DNA of 52,418 bases, taken from NCBI GenBank assembly GCA_024639765.1, contig JAHEHU010000009.1, positions 1 through 52,418 of the forward strand, in the 5' to 3' direction. The notes under the pieces are model-generated. The model had not been told where the DNA came from. It saw only the letters and a program-made list of their open reading frames with translations, and did not search any database. Positions 33,799-42,615 of this stretch are shown here, one piece after another. Every line of letters starts with the position of its first letter. The stretch's first letter is position 1. The stretch comes from Eudoraea sp. (GTDB lineage Bacteria; Bacteroidota; Bacteroidia; Flavobacteriales; Flavobacteriaceae). A program made the translations under genes and the position numbers.

Positions 33799-35451
33799 TT
33801 AGAATTTATTCTGTACATCTTCAAAGACTCCAGTAACGGAGACATTATTCCCCATATTTACTTTTCCAAAGATATTTATAACTGAATCTTCGCCAATAAA
33901 CTCTATAGCAGCGTCATCTTCCAGATCCAAATCTCCGTAGATGGTTACATTTCCTTCCACTCTGAAAGTTGCCCCTTTTTCAACCTTAATTTCTTTTCGC
34001 CTTTTGTTTTTTCCTACACTAATAGATCCATTCATTTCCAACAGCGCATTCTCTTTAACATCCACGTCATTGCTTACTGTCCAGGTACCACAAATGAGTA
34101 ATGAGCTCTCCTTCTCCAGCTTTATGAAGTTAAAACTTTTTGAACCACTAAAGGCGTATTCTTCCCCCTCATTGATCACCAGTTTAGCAGACCCATTGTA
34201 CTCCGCTAATGAAGAACATTGCGCAGCCAAACTAAGAGATAACCTATTTAATTTAATAATCTGCAGACCTTGTTGCCCTGCTGCAGCAAAGGCATAATCC
34301 CCTACTGTCTGCACATAATTTATTGATCCTTCCAATTGGATCACACCATACGGTTCTGTAGTATTTCCTTCATCGTCTGAAACAGAAAGTCCGGCACCAC
34401 CATTCGCCATTAAGACCATATCTTTATTTATGGCAACCGCATTGGTTACCATGTCGCCTGTAGGTGGGTTTAAAGGATCTGTAATAATTGGAATATATTG
34501 TAATAAAGTTCCTGAATCATGCGAATAGACTCCCGCTCCTTTAGCACCTTCGGCTAAAATGATCTTGTCTTCAATAAAATCAATAGAACGTTTAGTATAT
34601 AATCCAAAATCTGTATCTACAGGAATTTCTTTCTTAAGTTTTAAGTTGTCGTCAAGTATGCGTATTCCCATACCGGCATCTAGCACAGCAACCTTGTTAT
34701 CATAAAAAGCTAGCGACCTAAGATCTGCATATGCCTCTTCCTCTTTAATGCTAAGATCCTTGGTATCATAAATGGTTATGGTTCCGTCCTTTCCACTGGT
34801 CACATACACTTCATTCTTATCAATGGCAATATCAGTAGCATTGTCTCCTGCCTGGAAACCATAGATAACGCCAGCATCTGTATCCATCACCCCACTGAAA
34901 ACAGGGATCTTGGTGATAAAGGAATTAGACAATGCTGTAAAGCTCGATGTAGCATCCATACCGCCAACAGCAAATAAATATCCATCAGAATATTGAAGCG
35001 AATTAATATCCGCATTTGCATATACCACTCTGGAGGTAACCGTAGGATTGTTAGGATCTGCCACATTGATAATATCTATAGCTCCTGAATAGTCCTCCCC
35101 GGCCGTATTGTAAGCAACATAGGCATAATCGTTCTCTACATATACATGTGCCGCCGTAAGCGAGGTTATTGGGCCATAGGTAGGTGAATTTACCTGGGCA
35201 ATAAGTGTCATTGGATAGTTACCTGCTGGTTCTTCTACAGCTTTAGAAGTACGCTTACCGGTATAATTTTCATCAATAGCTATTTCTAACACCCCGGCGT
35301 TTTCAAAATTAACGCTGCCCGCTAAAGTGATAGCGTCATTTTCCTCGAAAATACTTGATTTTTGTTCGTCAATAAAGATGGTCGTCTCATCACTACAAGA
35401 TGCAACAAACACGAATGCCATCAGAAATATTGAAAATATTCCTTTTTTCAT
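33799..35451 (-). CDS. LVIVD-repeat-like beta-propeller lipoprotein with C-terminal solenoid
   Basis: 550 residues. Lipoprotein signal with Cys19 (FVFVASCSDE). Residues 95-410 hold repeated blade-like units of the kind VYVENDYAYVAYNTAGED, IDIINVADPNNPTVTS, LQYSDGYLFAVGG, EVYVTSGKDGTITIYD, resembling LVIVD/YVTN surface propellers. From about 415 the sequence changes to short beta-strand rungs (AKLVINEGEEYAF, NDVDVKENALLEMNG, EIKVEKGATFRVEGNVTIYG, LDLEDDAAIEFIG) suggestive of a right-handed beta-helix. No enzymatic residues are seen. Probably a surface-exposed or periplasmic interaction protein; substrate unknown. Single gene. Confidence 0.78.
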   Translation of the reverse strand: MKKGIFSIFLMAFVFVASCSDETTIFIDEQKSSIFEENDAITLAGSVNFENAGVLEIAIDENYTGKRTSKAVEEPAGNYPMTLIAQVNSPTYGPITSLTAAHVYVENDYAYVAYNTAGEDYSGAIDIINVADPNNPTVTSRVVYANADINSLQYSDGYLFAVGGMDATSSFTALSNSFITKIPVFSGVMDTDAGVIYGFQAGDNATDIAIDKNEVYVTSGKDGTITIYDTKDLSIKEEEAYADLRSLAFYDNKVAVLDAGMGIRILDDNLKLKKEIPVDTDFGLYTKRSIDFIEDKIILAEGAKGAGVYSHDSGTLLQYIPIITDPLNPPTGDMVTNAVAINKDMVLMANGGAGLSVSDDEGNTTEPYGVIQLEGSINYVQTVGDYAFAAAGQQGLQIIKLNRLSLSLAAQCSSLAEYNGSAKLVINEGEEYAFSGSKSFNFIKLEKESSLLICGTWTVSNDVDVKENALLEMNGSISVGKNKRRKEIKVEKGATFRVEGNVTIYGDLDLEDDAAIEFIGEDSVINIFGKVNMGNNVSVTGVFEDVQNKF

Positions 35452-35606
35452 AAGTAGGTATTTAAAACCGTAGTTTGGGCACTACAGTAACGACAAAGTA
35501 ACGTAAAAAGTATACCTCCACCAGTTTTATTAGTTGAACGGCACAAAAGTGGGTATAACGTAATATTCAAAAGACCTCCGGGACTATTAATCAAAAGCGA
35601 AATTGC

Positions 35607-36281
35607 TTATAATTTGCCCAATTTTTCCAAGACAAAAAGGATCGCGATAGGCAGGGCTAAAAGTATAACCATCAGCGTATCTGTTATAAACAGTTCTGGT
35701 TTTAAAAGAAGGGTTATACAATACCCCCCAATGGCCCCGCCAAAATGAGCTGTATGACCAATATTACCAAGTCTTTTTTTCATACCATAAATGGAGTAGA
35801 GCATATAAAGTATTCCAAGCACATATGCCGGCAATGGTATAGGGATGAACATGATTCCCAATCGCATATCAGGCTGAAGTAGAATGGCAGCATACAAGAT
35901 CCCCGTTACGGCCCCACTGGCTCCCACTGCGCTGTAGAATGGTTCTTGTTTATGAAAGAATAAAGCCAACAGACTACCGGCGAGTAAACTAACAAAGTAG
36001 ATAAGGATAAACTGGGTTGGACCAAACCAACGGATCACCACATCTGCAAAAAAATAAAGGGTAAACATATTCAGAAAAAGATGTGATAGGTCTACGTGTA
36101 AAAACCCCGAAGTAAGCATTCTGTCTTTCTGTCCGGCCTGTATGGCACCAATGCCAAATTTATAGCGTTCAAAGAACCCCTGATCATTAAAACCTTTAAG
36201 AGAGACCAGCACATTGGCTGCAATAATGGCCAAAGTAGCCCAGTGTAAATTCATCAATTTTGCTCGAATGTTTGGTGCCAA
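35607..36281 (-). CDS. Rhomboid-family intramembrane serine protease
   Basis: 224 residues with six or seven membrane helices. HLFLNM (67-72) and the nucleophile motif GASGAVTG with Ser122, then HTAHFGGAIGGY with catalytic His179, fit the minimal rhomboid core. It should cut transmembrane or membrane-proximal segments of unknown target proteins in the inner membrane. Length is typical of bacterial forms without extra domains. Divergent from the acyltransferase gene, with only 31 nt between the two start codons. Confidence 0.92.
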   Translation of the reverse strand: MAPNIRAKLMNLHWATLAIIAANVLVSLKGFNDQGFFERYKFGIGAIQAGQKDRMLTSGFLHVDLSHLFLNMFTLYFFADVVIRWFGPTQFILIYFVSLLAGSLLALFFHKQEPFYSAVGASGAVTGILYAAILLQPDMRLGIMFIPIPLPAYVLGILYMLYSIYGMKKRLGNIGHTAHFGGAIGGYCITLLLKPELFITDTLMVILLALPIAILFVLEKLGKL

Positions 36282-36288
36282 ATATAGC

Positions 36289-36296
36289 TATATTTG
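36289..36296 (+). promoter_or_regulatory. Predicted -7 box of the LpxL-like gene
   Basis: TATATTTG matches TAnnTTTG and ends 16 nt before the ATG at 36313. It lies in the 31-nt gap to the divergent rhomboid gene, so any -33 element falls in that gene's 5' coding region. Confidence 0.45.
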
Positions 36297-36312
36297 CCCA
36301 TATTTAAATTGA

Positions 36313-37194
36313 ATGCAACTACTTACCTATATTTTGGCCTACCCTCTTCTTTGGCTGATTTCCATACTTCCCTATCGCCTTTTTTATGGTTTTTCAGATG
36401 TCTTGTTCTTTATTCTGTATTACGTTATTGGATATAGAAAAAAAGTAGTGCGTGCTAATTTAAAATTGACCATGCCTGAAAAGTCCAATAAAGAATTAGA
36501 TCAAATTCAGAGAGATTTTTACAGGCATCTATGTGACCTTTTCCTTGAAATGGTAAAAACCATGGATCTTTCCAAGGAGGACGTAAAAAAACGGTATCAG
36601 ATACAAAACATTGAAGTAATTCAGGAGATTGAAAAGGAGAAGAGCATATTGATAGTGTGTTCGCACTATGCCAATTGGGAATGGAATGTGAGTATGAACA
36701 ATTATGTAAGATCTAAAGGGTTTGCCGTATATCAAAAAATTGGAAATATCTATTTTGATAGGATGATTAAGAAGTTTCGCTCAAAATGGAACACGACACC
36801 TATTGAACAGAAGGAAACCGTTAAAACCGTGATCCGGAATGAAAAGCAAGATGTTACGGGTATCTATGGGATGGTAAGTGATCAGTCGCCCATGGTTAAC
36901 AAAGGACAGTACTGGAGCTCATTTATGGGAGTAAAGGTACCTGTTTTCAACGGAGCGGAAGTACTGGCCAGAAAACTAGACCTGGCGGTCGTCTTCTTAA
37001 AGGTTTCGAAGATAAAACGTGGATATTACAGAGCCGATTTTATTCCCATAACAAAGAATGGCAAGAGTACAAAAGAGCACGAGATAACAGAACAGTTCTT
37101 AAAGCTTGCGGAACAGCAGATTAAAGAACGTCCGGAACACTATTTATGGACCCATCGCCGATGGAAACACAGGGACAAAGCCCCTGTAAATTAG
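36313..37194 (+). CDS. LpxL/HtrB-like lysophospholipid/lipid A acyltransferase
   Basis: 293 residues. An N-terminal membrane anchor (LLTYILAYPLLWLISILP) is followed by RKKVVRANL and the catalytic HxxxxE motif in CSHYANWEWN (His118, Glu123), then VSDQSPMVNKGQYWSSFMG and YLWTHRRWKHR near the end. It transfers an acyl chain from acyl-ACP to lipid A or a related lipid at the inner face of the inner membrane. In Bacteroidota such proteins may also make glycine or sulfono lipids, so the substrate is left open. It ends one nt before the convergent glmM stop. Confidence 0.88.
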   Translation: MQLLTYILAYPLLWLISILPYRLFYGFSDVLFFILYYVIGYRKKVVRANLKLTMPEKSNKELDQIQRDFYRHLCDLFLEMVKTMDLSKEDVKKRYQIQNIEVIQEIEKEKSILIVCSHYANWEWNVSMNNYVRSKGFAVYQKIGNIYFDRMIKKFRSKWNTTPIEQKETVKTVIRNEKQDVTGIYGMVSDQSPMVNKGQYWSSFMGVKVPVFNGAEVLARKLDLAVVFLKVSKIKRGYYRADFIPITKNGKSTKEHEITEQFLKLAEQQIKERPEHYLWTHRRWKHRDKAPVN

Positions 37195-38586
37195 CTATCC
37201 TTTATTTGTGATCTCCTGGATCTCTGAAATGATATGATCTGCCAAGGCATCGGCTTCTTTTTGACTTGGCGCCTCAGTATATACTCTTATGATGGGTTCC
37301 GTATTCGATTTTCTCAGGTGCACCCATTTATTGGCAAAATCTATTTTCACACCATCAATGGTGCTTGGATCTTCCTGTTGATAAGCAGCTGCCATATTTT
37401 CCAATATGCTATCTACATTGATACTTGGAGTGAGTTCAATTTTTTTCTTACTCATAAAATAGGCAGGATAACTCTTGCGTAACTCGCTTACCTTCCCTCC
37501 CCTTTCAGCCATTAGCATAAGAAATAAGGCAGTTCCTACCAGTGCATCTCTCCCGTAATGACTTTCAGGATAAATGATGCCTCCATTCCCTTCACCTCCA
37601 ATAATGGCCTTGGAAGACTTCATTTGAGCCACCACGTTAACCTCCCCTACAGCTGCTGCTGTATAGGTTCCTTTATGTTTCTCCGTTATATCTCGCAAAG
37701 CACGCGTAGACGATAAATTGGATACGGTATTTCCCGGTGTTTTACCTAAAACATAGTCAGCACAGGCAACCAGCGTATATTCTTCTCCGAACATTTCCCC
37801 ATCTTCGCTAATAAAGGCAAGCCTATCAACATCCGGATCCACCACTATACCAAAATCAGCTTTTTCCTTCACCACCAACTGACAGATGTCTTTTAAGTGT
37901 TCTTTCAGGGGTTCCGGGTTATGAGGGAAATGCCCTGTTGGATCACAATACAGTTCTATGACCTCCACTCCCAGTTCTTGCAATAATTTTGGAATTGCAA
38001 TTCCTCCCGAAGAATTAACGCCATCTACCACTACCTTAAACGTTCCTTTTCTAATGGTTTCCGCATCAACCAGGGGAAGGTTGAGCACTTCATCTATGTG
38101 AATGTCTATATAGGAATCATTTTTCTGCACCTGGCCAAGTGAATCTACACCTGCAAAGCTAAAATCCTCTTTGTCTGCCAGTTCCAGGATAATAGCTCCT
38201 TCGTCTGCATTTAGGAACTCCCCTTTTTGATTAAGTAATTTTAAGGCGTTCCACTGTTTGGGATTATGGCTGGCCGTTAATATGATTCCGCCATCTGCCT
38301 GCTCCATGGGAACGGCAATTTCAACAGTGGGTGTTGTGGAAAGCCCAAGATCTACTACGTCTATTCCAAGTCCAACAAGTGTTGAAACCACGAGATTCTG
38401 AATCATTTCCCCAGAGATCCTGGCATCTCTCCCAATGACAACGGTAAGTTGTTTTTTGGGATATTGATTCTTTAGGAAAGTACCATAGGCCGCTGCAAAT
38501 TTTACAGTATCTACCGGAGTTAAATTTTCACCGGGTAACCCGCCAATGGTTCCCCTAATGCCAGAAATGGATTTAATTAGTGTCAT
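37195..38586 (-). CDS. glmM: Phosphoglucosamine mutase
   Basis: 463 residues. Active-site phosphoserine loop ILTASHNPKQWNALK with Ser106, the metal-binding loop VDPDVDRLAF, the sugar-specificity loop GGEGNGGIIYPESHYGRDAL, and the phosphate-binding end RKSNTEPIIRVYTEA. These fit the phosphohexomutase family; the first residues SISGIRGTIGG are typical of GlmM-like enzymes, though a broader phosphoglucomutase/mannomutase role is possible in Bacteroidota. It interconverts GlcN-6-P and GlcN-1-P for UDP-GlcNAc and thus peptidoglycan and LPS. Single gene. Confidence 0.88.
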   Translation of the reverse strand: MTLIKSISGIRGTIGGLPGENLTPVDTVKFAAAYGTFLKNQYPKKQLTVVIGRDARISGEMIQNLVVSTLVGLGIDVVDLGLSTTPTVEIAVPMEQADGGIILTASHNPKQWNALKLLNQKGEFLNADEGAIILELADKEDFSFAGVDSLGQVQKNDSYIDIHIDEVLNLPLVDAETIRKGTFKVVVDGVNSSGGIAIPKLLQELGVEVIELYCDPTGHFPHNPEPLKEHLKDICQLVVKEKADFGIVVDPDVDRLAFISEDGEMFGEEYTLVACADYVLGKTPGNTVSNLSSTRALRDITEKHKGTYTAAAVGEVNVVAQMKSSKAIIGGEGNGGIIYPESHYGRDALVGTALFLMLMAERGGKVSELRKSYPAYFMSKKKIELTPSINVDSILENMAAAYQQEDPSTIDGVKIDFANKWVHLRKSNTEPIIRVYTEAPSQKEADALADHIISEIQEITNKG

Positions 38587-38660
38587 AAAGCTGGTAAAAG
38601 TTTTTGCAAATATACAGGTATAGAGTATTATGATGGGACCCTTCTTTGTAAATTCGGACG

Positions 38661-39245
38661 ATGAATTTTTTAGCGCATATTTTTCTGTCCTTTGATAACG
38701 ACGAGGTCAGTATTGGAAATTTTGTTGCCGATAGTATCAGGGGGAATCGTTATAGTCATTTCCCTGAGCAAATTCAAAAGGGAATTATATTGCATAGGGC
38801 AATTGACACCTATACGGATGCGCATCCGATCCACAGAAAGAGCAGCAAACGTCTGCATGCCACTCAAGGGCACTACAGCAGAGTGGTTGTGGATGTTTTT
38901 TATGATCATTACCTGGCCAAAAATTGGGAAGATTATTCTGAAGAACGGCTAGAGACCTTTGTGGATAGATTCTATTCCTTGTTGCACGATAACTACGAGA
39001 TACTCCCGGAACCTACCAAAAAACTTATGCCCTACATGATAGAAGATAATTGGTTGCTTAACTACAGGCAGATTGAAGGCATTGCCCAAGTGTTAAATGG
39101 TCTTTACAGACGAACCGGTAGGCGGAGTAAGATGGACAAGGCTGTAATTGATTTAAGAAAGCACTATGATCTTTTCGAAACAGAATTCCATAGTTTTTTT
39201 AAGGATTTAGTTATCTTTTCACAGAAGAAATACAAAGACCTGTGA
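38661..39245 (+). CDS. ACP phosphodiesterase-like protein (AcpH, DUF479)
   Basis: 194 residues beginning MNFLAHIFLSFDNDEVSIGN, then FVADSIRGNRYSHFPEQIQKGI and HRAIDTYTDAHPIHRKS, which is the AcpH/DUF479 signature with the conserved His and Asp of an HD-like metal site. E. coli AcpH removes the 4'-phosphopantetheine from ACP. The role may differ here but fits lipid metabolism near an LpxL-like gene. Its stop overlaps the GTG of the gamma-glutamyltransferase gene by four nt, so they form an operon. Confidence 0.88.
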   Translation: MNFLAHIFLSFDNDEVSIGNFVADSIRGNRYSHFPEQIQKGIILHRAIDTYTDAHPIHRKSSKRLHATQGHYSRVVVDVFYDHYLAKNWEDYSEERLETFVDRFYSLLHDNYEILPEPTKKLMPYMIEDNWLLNYRQIEGIAQVLNGLYRRTGRRSKMDKAVIDLRKHYDLFETEFHSFFKDLVIFSQKKYKDL

Positions 39246-40987
39246 AAATCCTATCCTTTTTACCCAAGATAAACAGAGCCAGTCGCATCCTAAAGCTAAG
39301 ACCTGTCGCCCTATTCGTAGCAGCAATAGGTATTTTAACAGCCTTCCAATGCAGAAGAGCTCCGGCAGTACCAACCGGACTGGTAACGGAAAAGGCCATG
39401 GTGGTGTCAGCGAGGGAAGAGGCCTCTGCAATTGGAGTCGCTATTTTAGAAAAGGGAGGAAATGCCTTTGATGCTATGGTTGCTACAGAACTTGCATTGG
39501 CGGTAGCCTATCCTTTTGCAGGAAATTTAGGAGGGGGAGGCTTTATGGTCTATAGAAAAGCCAATGGTGATGTAGGATCGTTGGATTATCGTGAGAAAGC
39601 ACCCATATCTGCCACCAAGGACATGTACCTGGATTCTTTGGGGAATGTAATTCCCGGAATGAGTACCGTGGGGGCTACCGCAGTTGGTGTACCCGGAACC
39701 ATAGCCGGTGTTTTTGAGGTGCACGCAAAGATGGGCAGCTTACCTATAAATGAGATCCTGCAGCCTGTAATAGAATTTGCAGAAAAAGGAGCGGTTGTAA
39801 CTAAAAACCAAGCGGAAAGATGGGAGCGTTACCGAGATCAAATCCTGGAGGTAAGTGGTGAGGAAACCCTTTTTTATACCAAATGCATCGCAGGAGATAC
39901 CTTGCATTTCCCCAGCCTTGCCAGGACACTTCGAAGGATCATGGAAAATGGCCGGGATGAGTTTTACAAAGGAGAAACTGCCAAAAAACTTGCATCTTTT
40001 ATTCAGGAAAAAGGTGGTTTCGTAACGGAGGAGGATCTTGCTAACTACGAAGCGGTTTGGAGACAACCAGTTATCTTCAATTACAAGGATCTCCGTATCA
40101 TCAGTATGAGTCCACCAAGTAGCGGAGGGGTGACCATAAATCAGATCTTTAGGATGATAGAACCGCATGATATAGGCAACTTTGATCATAATTCGCCTGA
40201 GGCTATACAACTTATGACCGAGGCTTTCAGACGTGCCTATGCAGATCGTAATTATTATCTGGGCGACCCCGATTTTGTTTCCATTCCGTTAGATTTTCTT
40301 CTAAATGATCGTTACCTCCATAAACGAATGGAGACCTTCTCTTTTGAAAAGGCCACTAAATCTGAAGATGTGGCTCATGGAACTATTGAGATCATTGAAA
40401 GCACCGAAACTACACATTACTCTATAGTAGATGCTGCAGGAAATGCGGTATCTGCAACAACTACATTGAACGGGGCATATGGTTCCAAATTATATTGTGA
40501 TGAACTTGGCTTCTTTCTGAATAACGAAATGGACGATTTTAGTTCAAAACCCGGTGTTCCCAATATGTTCGGTCTTATAGGGGCGGAGGCCAATAGTATT
40601 GCTCCGGAAAAAAGAATGCTGAGTAGTATGACGCCAACAATCGTAGAAAGGGATGGTGCGCTTTGGCTTGTTGTTGGTACCCCCGGTGGATCCACGATCA
40701 TAACAGCTGTTGCCCAAACAATTCTCAACACCTATGAGTTTGAACTGAGTATGCAACAAGCGGTAGAGGCACCCAGATTTCATCATCAGTGGCTTCCCGA
40801 TTTTATCATTTTTGAGCCCGATGGATTTCCAGACAGTACCAAAGAAGCCTTAAAAGCAAAAGGATATCTGATCAATGAAGGAAGAACCCCAGTAATTGGC
40901 AAGGTTGATGCTATCAGGGTCTTAGCTGATGGCCGACTAGAAGGAGGTGCCGATCCAAGGGGTGATGACAAGGCAGTAGGATATTGA
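39242..40987 (+). CDS. ggt: Gamma-glutamyltransferase
   Basis: 581 residues starting at a GTG that overlaps the preceding TGA. The hydrophobic stretch 20-36 ends at Cys37 (LTAFQCRRAP), which may be a lipobox, so an envelope location is likely. The family blocks are present: GGNAFDAMVATELALAVAYPF, GNLGGGGFMVY, LDYREKAP, the nucleophile Thr390 in TETTHYSIVD at the self-cleavage site, and GTPGGSTIITAV near the C terminus. The chain should self-process into two subunits and transfer or hydrolyse gamma-glutamyl groups of glutathione-type compounds. No missing key residue seen. Confidence 0.94.
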   Translation: MKILSFLPKINRASRILKLRPVALFVAAIGILTAFQCRRAPAVPTGLVTEKAMVVSAREEASAIGVAILEKGGNAFDAMVATELALAVAYPFAGNLGGGGFMVYRKANGDVGSLDYREKAPISATKDMYLDSLGNVIPGMSTVGATAVGVPGTIAGVFEVHAKMGSLPINEILQPVIEFAEKGAVVTKNQAERWERYRDQILEVSGEETLFYTKCIAGDTLHFPSLARTLRRIMENGRDEFYKGETAKKLASFIQEKGGFVTEEDLANYEAVWRQPVIFNYKDLRIISMSPPSSGGVTINQIFRMIEPHDIGNFDHNSPEAIQLMTEAFRRAYADRNYYLGDPDFVSIPLDFLLNDRYLHKRMETFSFEKATKSEDVAHGTIEIIESTETTHYSIVDAAGNAVSATTTLNGAYGSKLYCDELGFFLNNEMDDFSSKPGVPNMFGLIGAEANSIAPEKRMLSSMTPTIVERDGALWLVVGTPGGSTIITAVAQTILNTYEFELSMQQAVEAPRFHHQWLPDFIIFEPDGFPDSTKEALKAKGYLINEGRTPVIGKVDAIRVLADGRLEGGADPRGDDKAVGY

Positions 40988-41033
40988 AGTATTACTTTAT
41001 ATCGAAGATTATAACACCTTTAATTTAATGTAG

Positions 41034-41738
41034 ATGCGTGTTTGGATAAAACGTATATTGATATTCATCTTGCTATTAATTCTTACCGGATTAGGGTTGA
41101 AGTATATTTATTTTAATGATCCGGTACCGACTGGAGAAAACCCTGCCCAGGCAGATTTCCTCGCCCAAAAGATGTTAACAGCATTGAACCATGATGCCTA
41201 TAAAAATACACGCTATTTGTCTTGGTCATACCAGGGAGGCAAGCACCACTATCGCTGGGATAAGACTATGGGAAAAGTGCAGGTGAAGTGGGATGACTAT
41301 ACCGCCTACATAAACCTCAATGACCCTGGCAAAAGTACTATTAAGGCTGAAGGGCTAGATATTTCAGAAGAAAAAGAACAGGAACTTGTAAAAAAAAGCA
41401 TTGCCTATTTTAATAATGATTCCTTTTGGCTGGTTGCTCCTTATAAGATTTTTGACAAAGGCACTCAACGAAGTTTGGTAACTCAGGAAGATGGCAAAGC
41501 AGCCCTGTTGGTAACCTACACCAAAGGAGGAGATACGCCGGGCGACTCATATCTTTGGAAACTAAATGAACAGGGACTCCCTGTTAGTTTTAAAATGTGG
41601 GTACAGATCTTGCCACTGAATGGACTCGAGGCTAGTTGGGACGGATGGCATACAGCAGAAAGCGGCGCCCTCTTACCTCAAACACATAAAGTGGGTCCCT
41701 TCACGCTGGACCTGGGAACAGTTCGTGCCTGGAAATAA
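41034..41738 (+). CDS. Membrane-anchored protein of unknown function
   Basis: 234 residues. One N-terminal membrane helix (WIKRILIFILLLILTGLGLKY, 4-24) serves as an uncleaved anchor or signal. The rest is a soluble periplasmic domain without recognised motifs; it contains repeated aromatic, strand-rich segments (HHYRWDKTMGKVQVKWDDYTAYINL, DSFWLVAPYKIFD, SYLWKLNEQGLPVSFKMW) that suggest a lipoprotein-receptor or lipocalin-like beta structure. I do not recognise the family. It lies 46 nt after ggt on the same strand and may be cotranscribed; it faces the repressor gene with a nine-nt gap. Confidence 0.65.
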   Translation: MRVWIKRILIFILLLILTGLGLKYIYFNDPVPTGENPAQADFLAQKMLTALNHDAYKNTRYLSWSYQGGKHHYRWDKTMGKVQVKWDDYTAYINLNDPGKSTIKAEGLDISEEKEQELVKKSIAYFNNDSFWLVAPYKIFDKGTQRSLVTQEDGKAALLVTYTKGGDTPGDSYLWKLNEQGLPVSFKMWVQILPLNGLEASWDGWHTAESGALLPQTHKVGPFTLDLGTVRAWK

Positions 41739-41747
41739 GAATTCCTG

Positions 41748-42500
41748 CTACGCTTTTAATTGCTTTTTTAACTCTTCCATGGATTGTTGTAATTGTCGCA
41801 GAAGTCCGTTTTCGGTGGTGGCATCTACCCCAAAAGTGATTTTACTGCTTACCTGCCAAAGTTCCTGAATCTGATGTGGTTCAATTTGATATGGTGGATA
41901 GGTTTCATTTAGAGAGATCAGGATTAATTGTTGTGTATTGGGCGGACGCTCAATTTTTTTGACCATTACAGCATCTTGTAATACCACTACGTATATCTTA
42001 TTAGGGCTTACATCTTTTATATCCTCAACTGCTTTGGCCAAAACCCATTCTCCGGGTTTTAAATTGGGAAGCATGCTGTCTCCTTCTACCTGAAAACCCC
42101 TGTACGTGGCATTTCTGAACTCGGGTATGGGAAGATCAAAGGCCGGTAATTGCCTGTACCAGGTAGTATCCTGGATATTCTGCGGGTAACCTGCGGCTGC
42201 TTTGGCATTAACAAGGACCATATTCTCATTTTCAGAACTATCTACGGTGACCACCTTTGGAATAACACTTGTATTTGATGACTCCAGATATTGTTGTTCG
42301 CTTTCCCCAAAAAGCCATAAAGGATTGATCTTAAACTGCCTTAACAATTCAGAAACTACTTTTCCGGATAGCTTTGTACGCCCTCTTTCAATATCTGCTG
42401 TTGTACTTGATACCCCTAATAAAGAGGCAAATTCTGCCTGAGTATATCCTAATCCTCGGCGAATATCAATGAAACGCTTGATTGTTATTTCGTTCTCCAT
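41748..42500 (-). CDS. LexA-like XRE/S24 self-cleaving transcriptional repressor
   Basis: 250 residues. N-terminal helix-turn-helix of XRE type (GYTQAEFASLLGVSSTTADIE, about 18-38). A likely autocleavage site, Ala103-Gly104 in KAAAGYPQ, precedes the S24 protease-like domain with nucleophile Ser142 in VEGDSMLPNLKPGEWVLA and general-base Lys181 or Lys182 in DAVMVKKIER. The C-terminal tail (LLRQLQQSMEELKKQLKA) can form a coiled coil. By family, RecA-nucleoprotein filaments or similar signals trigger cleavage and derepression. It is divergent from the DUF4130 gene across an operator-rich gap and likely represses itself, since one palindrome covers its -33 box. Confidence 0.88.
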   Translation of the reverse strand: MENEITIKRFIDIRRGLGYTQAEFASLLGVSSTTADIERGRTKLSGKVVSELLRQFKINPLWLFGESEQQYLESSNTSVIPKVVTVDSSENENMVLVNAKAAAGYPQNIQDTTWYRQLPAFDLPIPEFRNATYRGFQVEGDSMLPNLKPGEWVLAKAVEDIKDVSPNKIYVVVLQDAVMVKKIERPPNTQQLILISLNETYPPYQIEPHQIQELWQVSSKITFGVDATTENGLLRQLQQSMEELKKQLKA

Positions 42501-42538
42501 AATTCTTTATCTAAATGAGTCAATTGCCCTGCTTTCTC

Positions 42539-42567
42539 CAAAGATACATAATTTGGATTATATCCAA
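42539..42567 (-). promoter_or_regulatory. Predicted promoter of the LexA-like repressor gene
   Basis: On the minus strand TTG (42567-42565), 18 nt, then TATCTTTG (42546-42539): an exact -33/-7 pair. The -33 triplet lies within the right arm of the first palindrome, so repressor bound there would block this promoter. The -7 box ends 38 nt before the ATG at 42500. Confidence 0.6.
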
Positions 42568-42568
42568 A
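42552..42568. promoter_or_regulatory. Operator palindrome O1
   Basis: TTTGGAT-TAT-ATCCAAA, a perfect 7-3-7 inverted repeat, overlapping the predicted -33 of the repressor's own promoter. Confidence 0.7.
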
Positions 42569-42583
42569 ATAAAAGTAGGATTA

Positions 42584-42600
42584 TTTCCATATTATGGAAT
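42584..42600. promoter_or_regulatory. Operator palindrome O2
   Basis: TTTCCAT-ATT-ATGGAAT, the same 7-3-7 geometry as O1, with one outer mismatch. Centre is 32 bp from O1, about three helical turns. It occupies the expected -33 region of the DUF4130 promoter. Confidence 0.6.
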
Positions 42601-42607
42601 ATATCCA

Positions 42608-42615
42608 TATATTTG
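42608..42615 (+). promoter_or_regulatory. Predicted -7 box of the DUF4130 gene
   Basis: TATATTTG is an exact TAnnTTTG match 52 nt before the ATG at 42668. Its TTTG forms part of the left arm of O3. No TTG is found at the -33 distance; O2 lies there instead. Confidence 0.5.

Noticed and set aside
39740-40210. 156-codon minus-strand frame opposite gamma-glutamyltransferase
   Set aside because: It lies wholly inside a complete, motif-bearing ggt gene and shows no domain.
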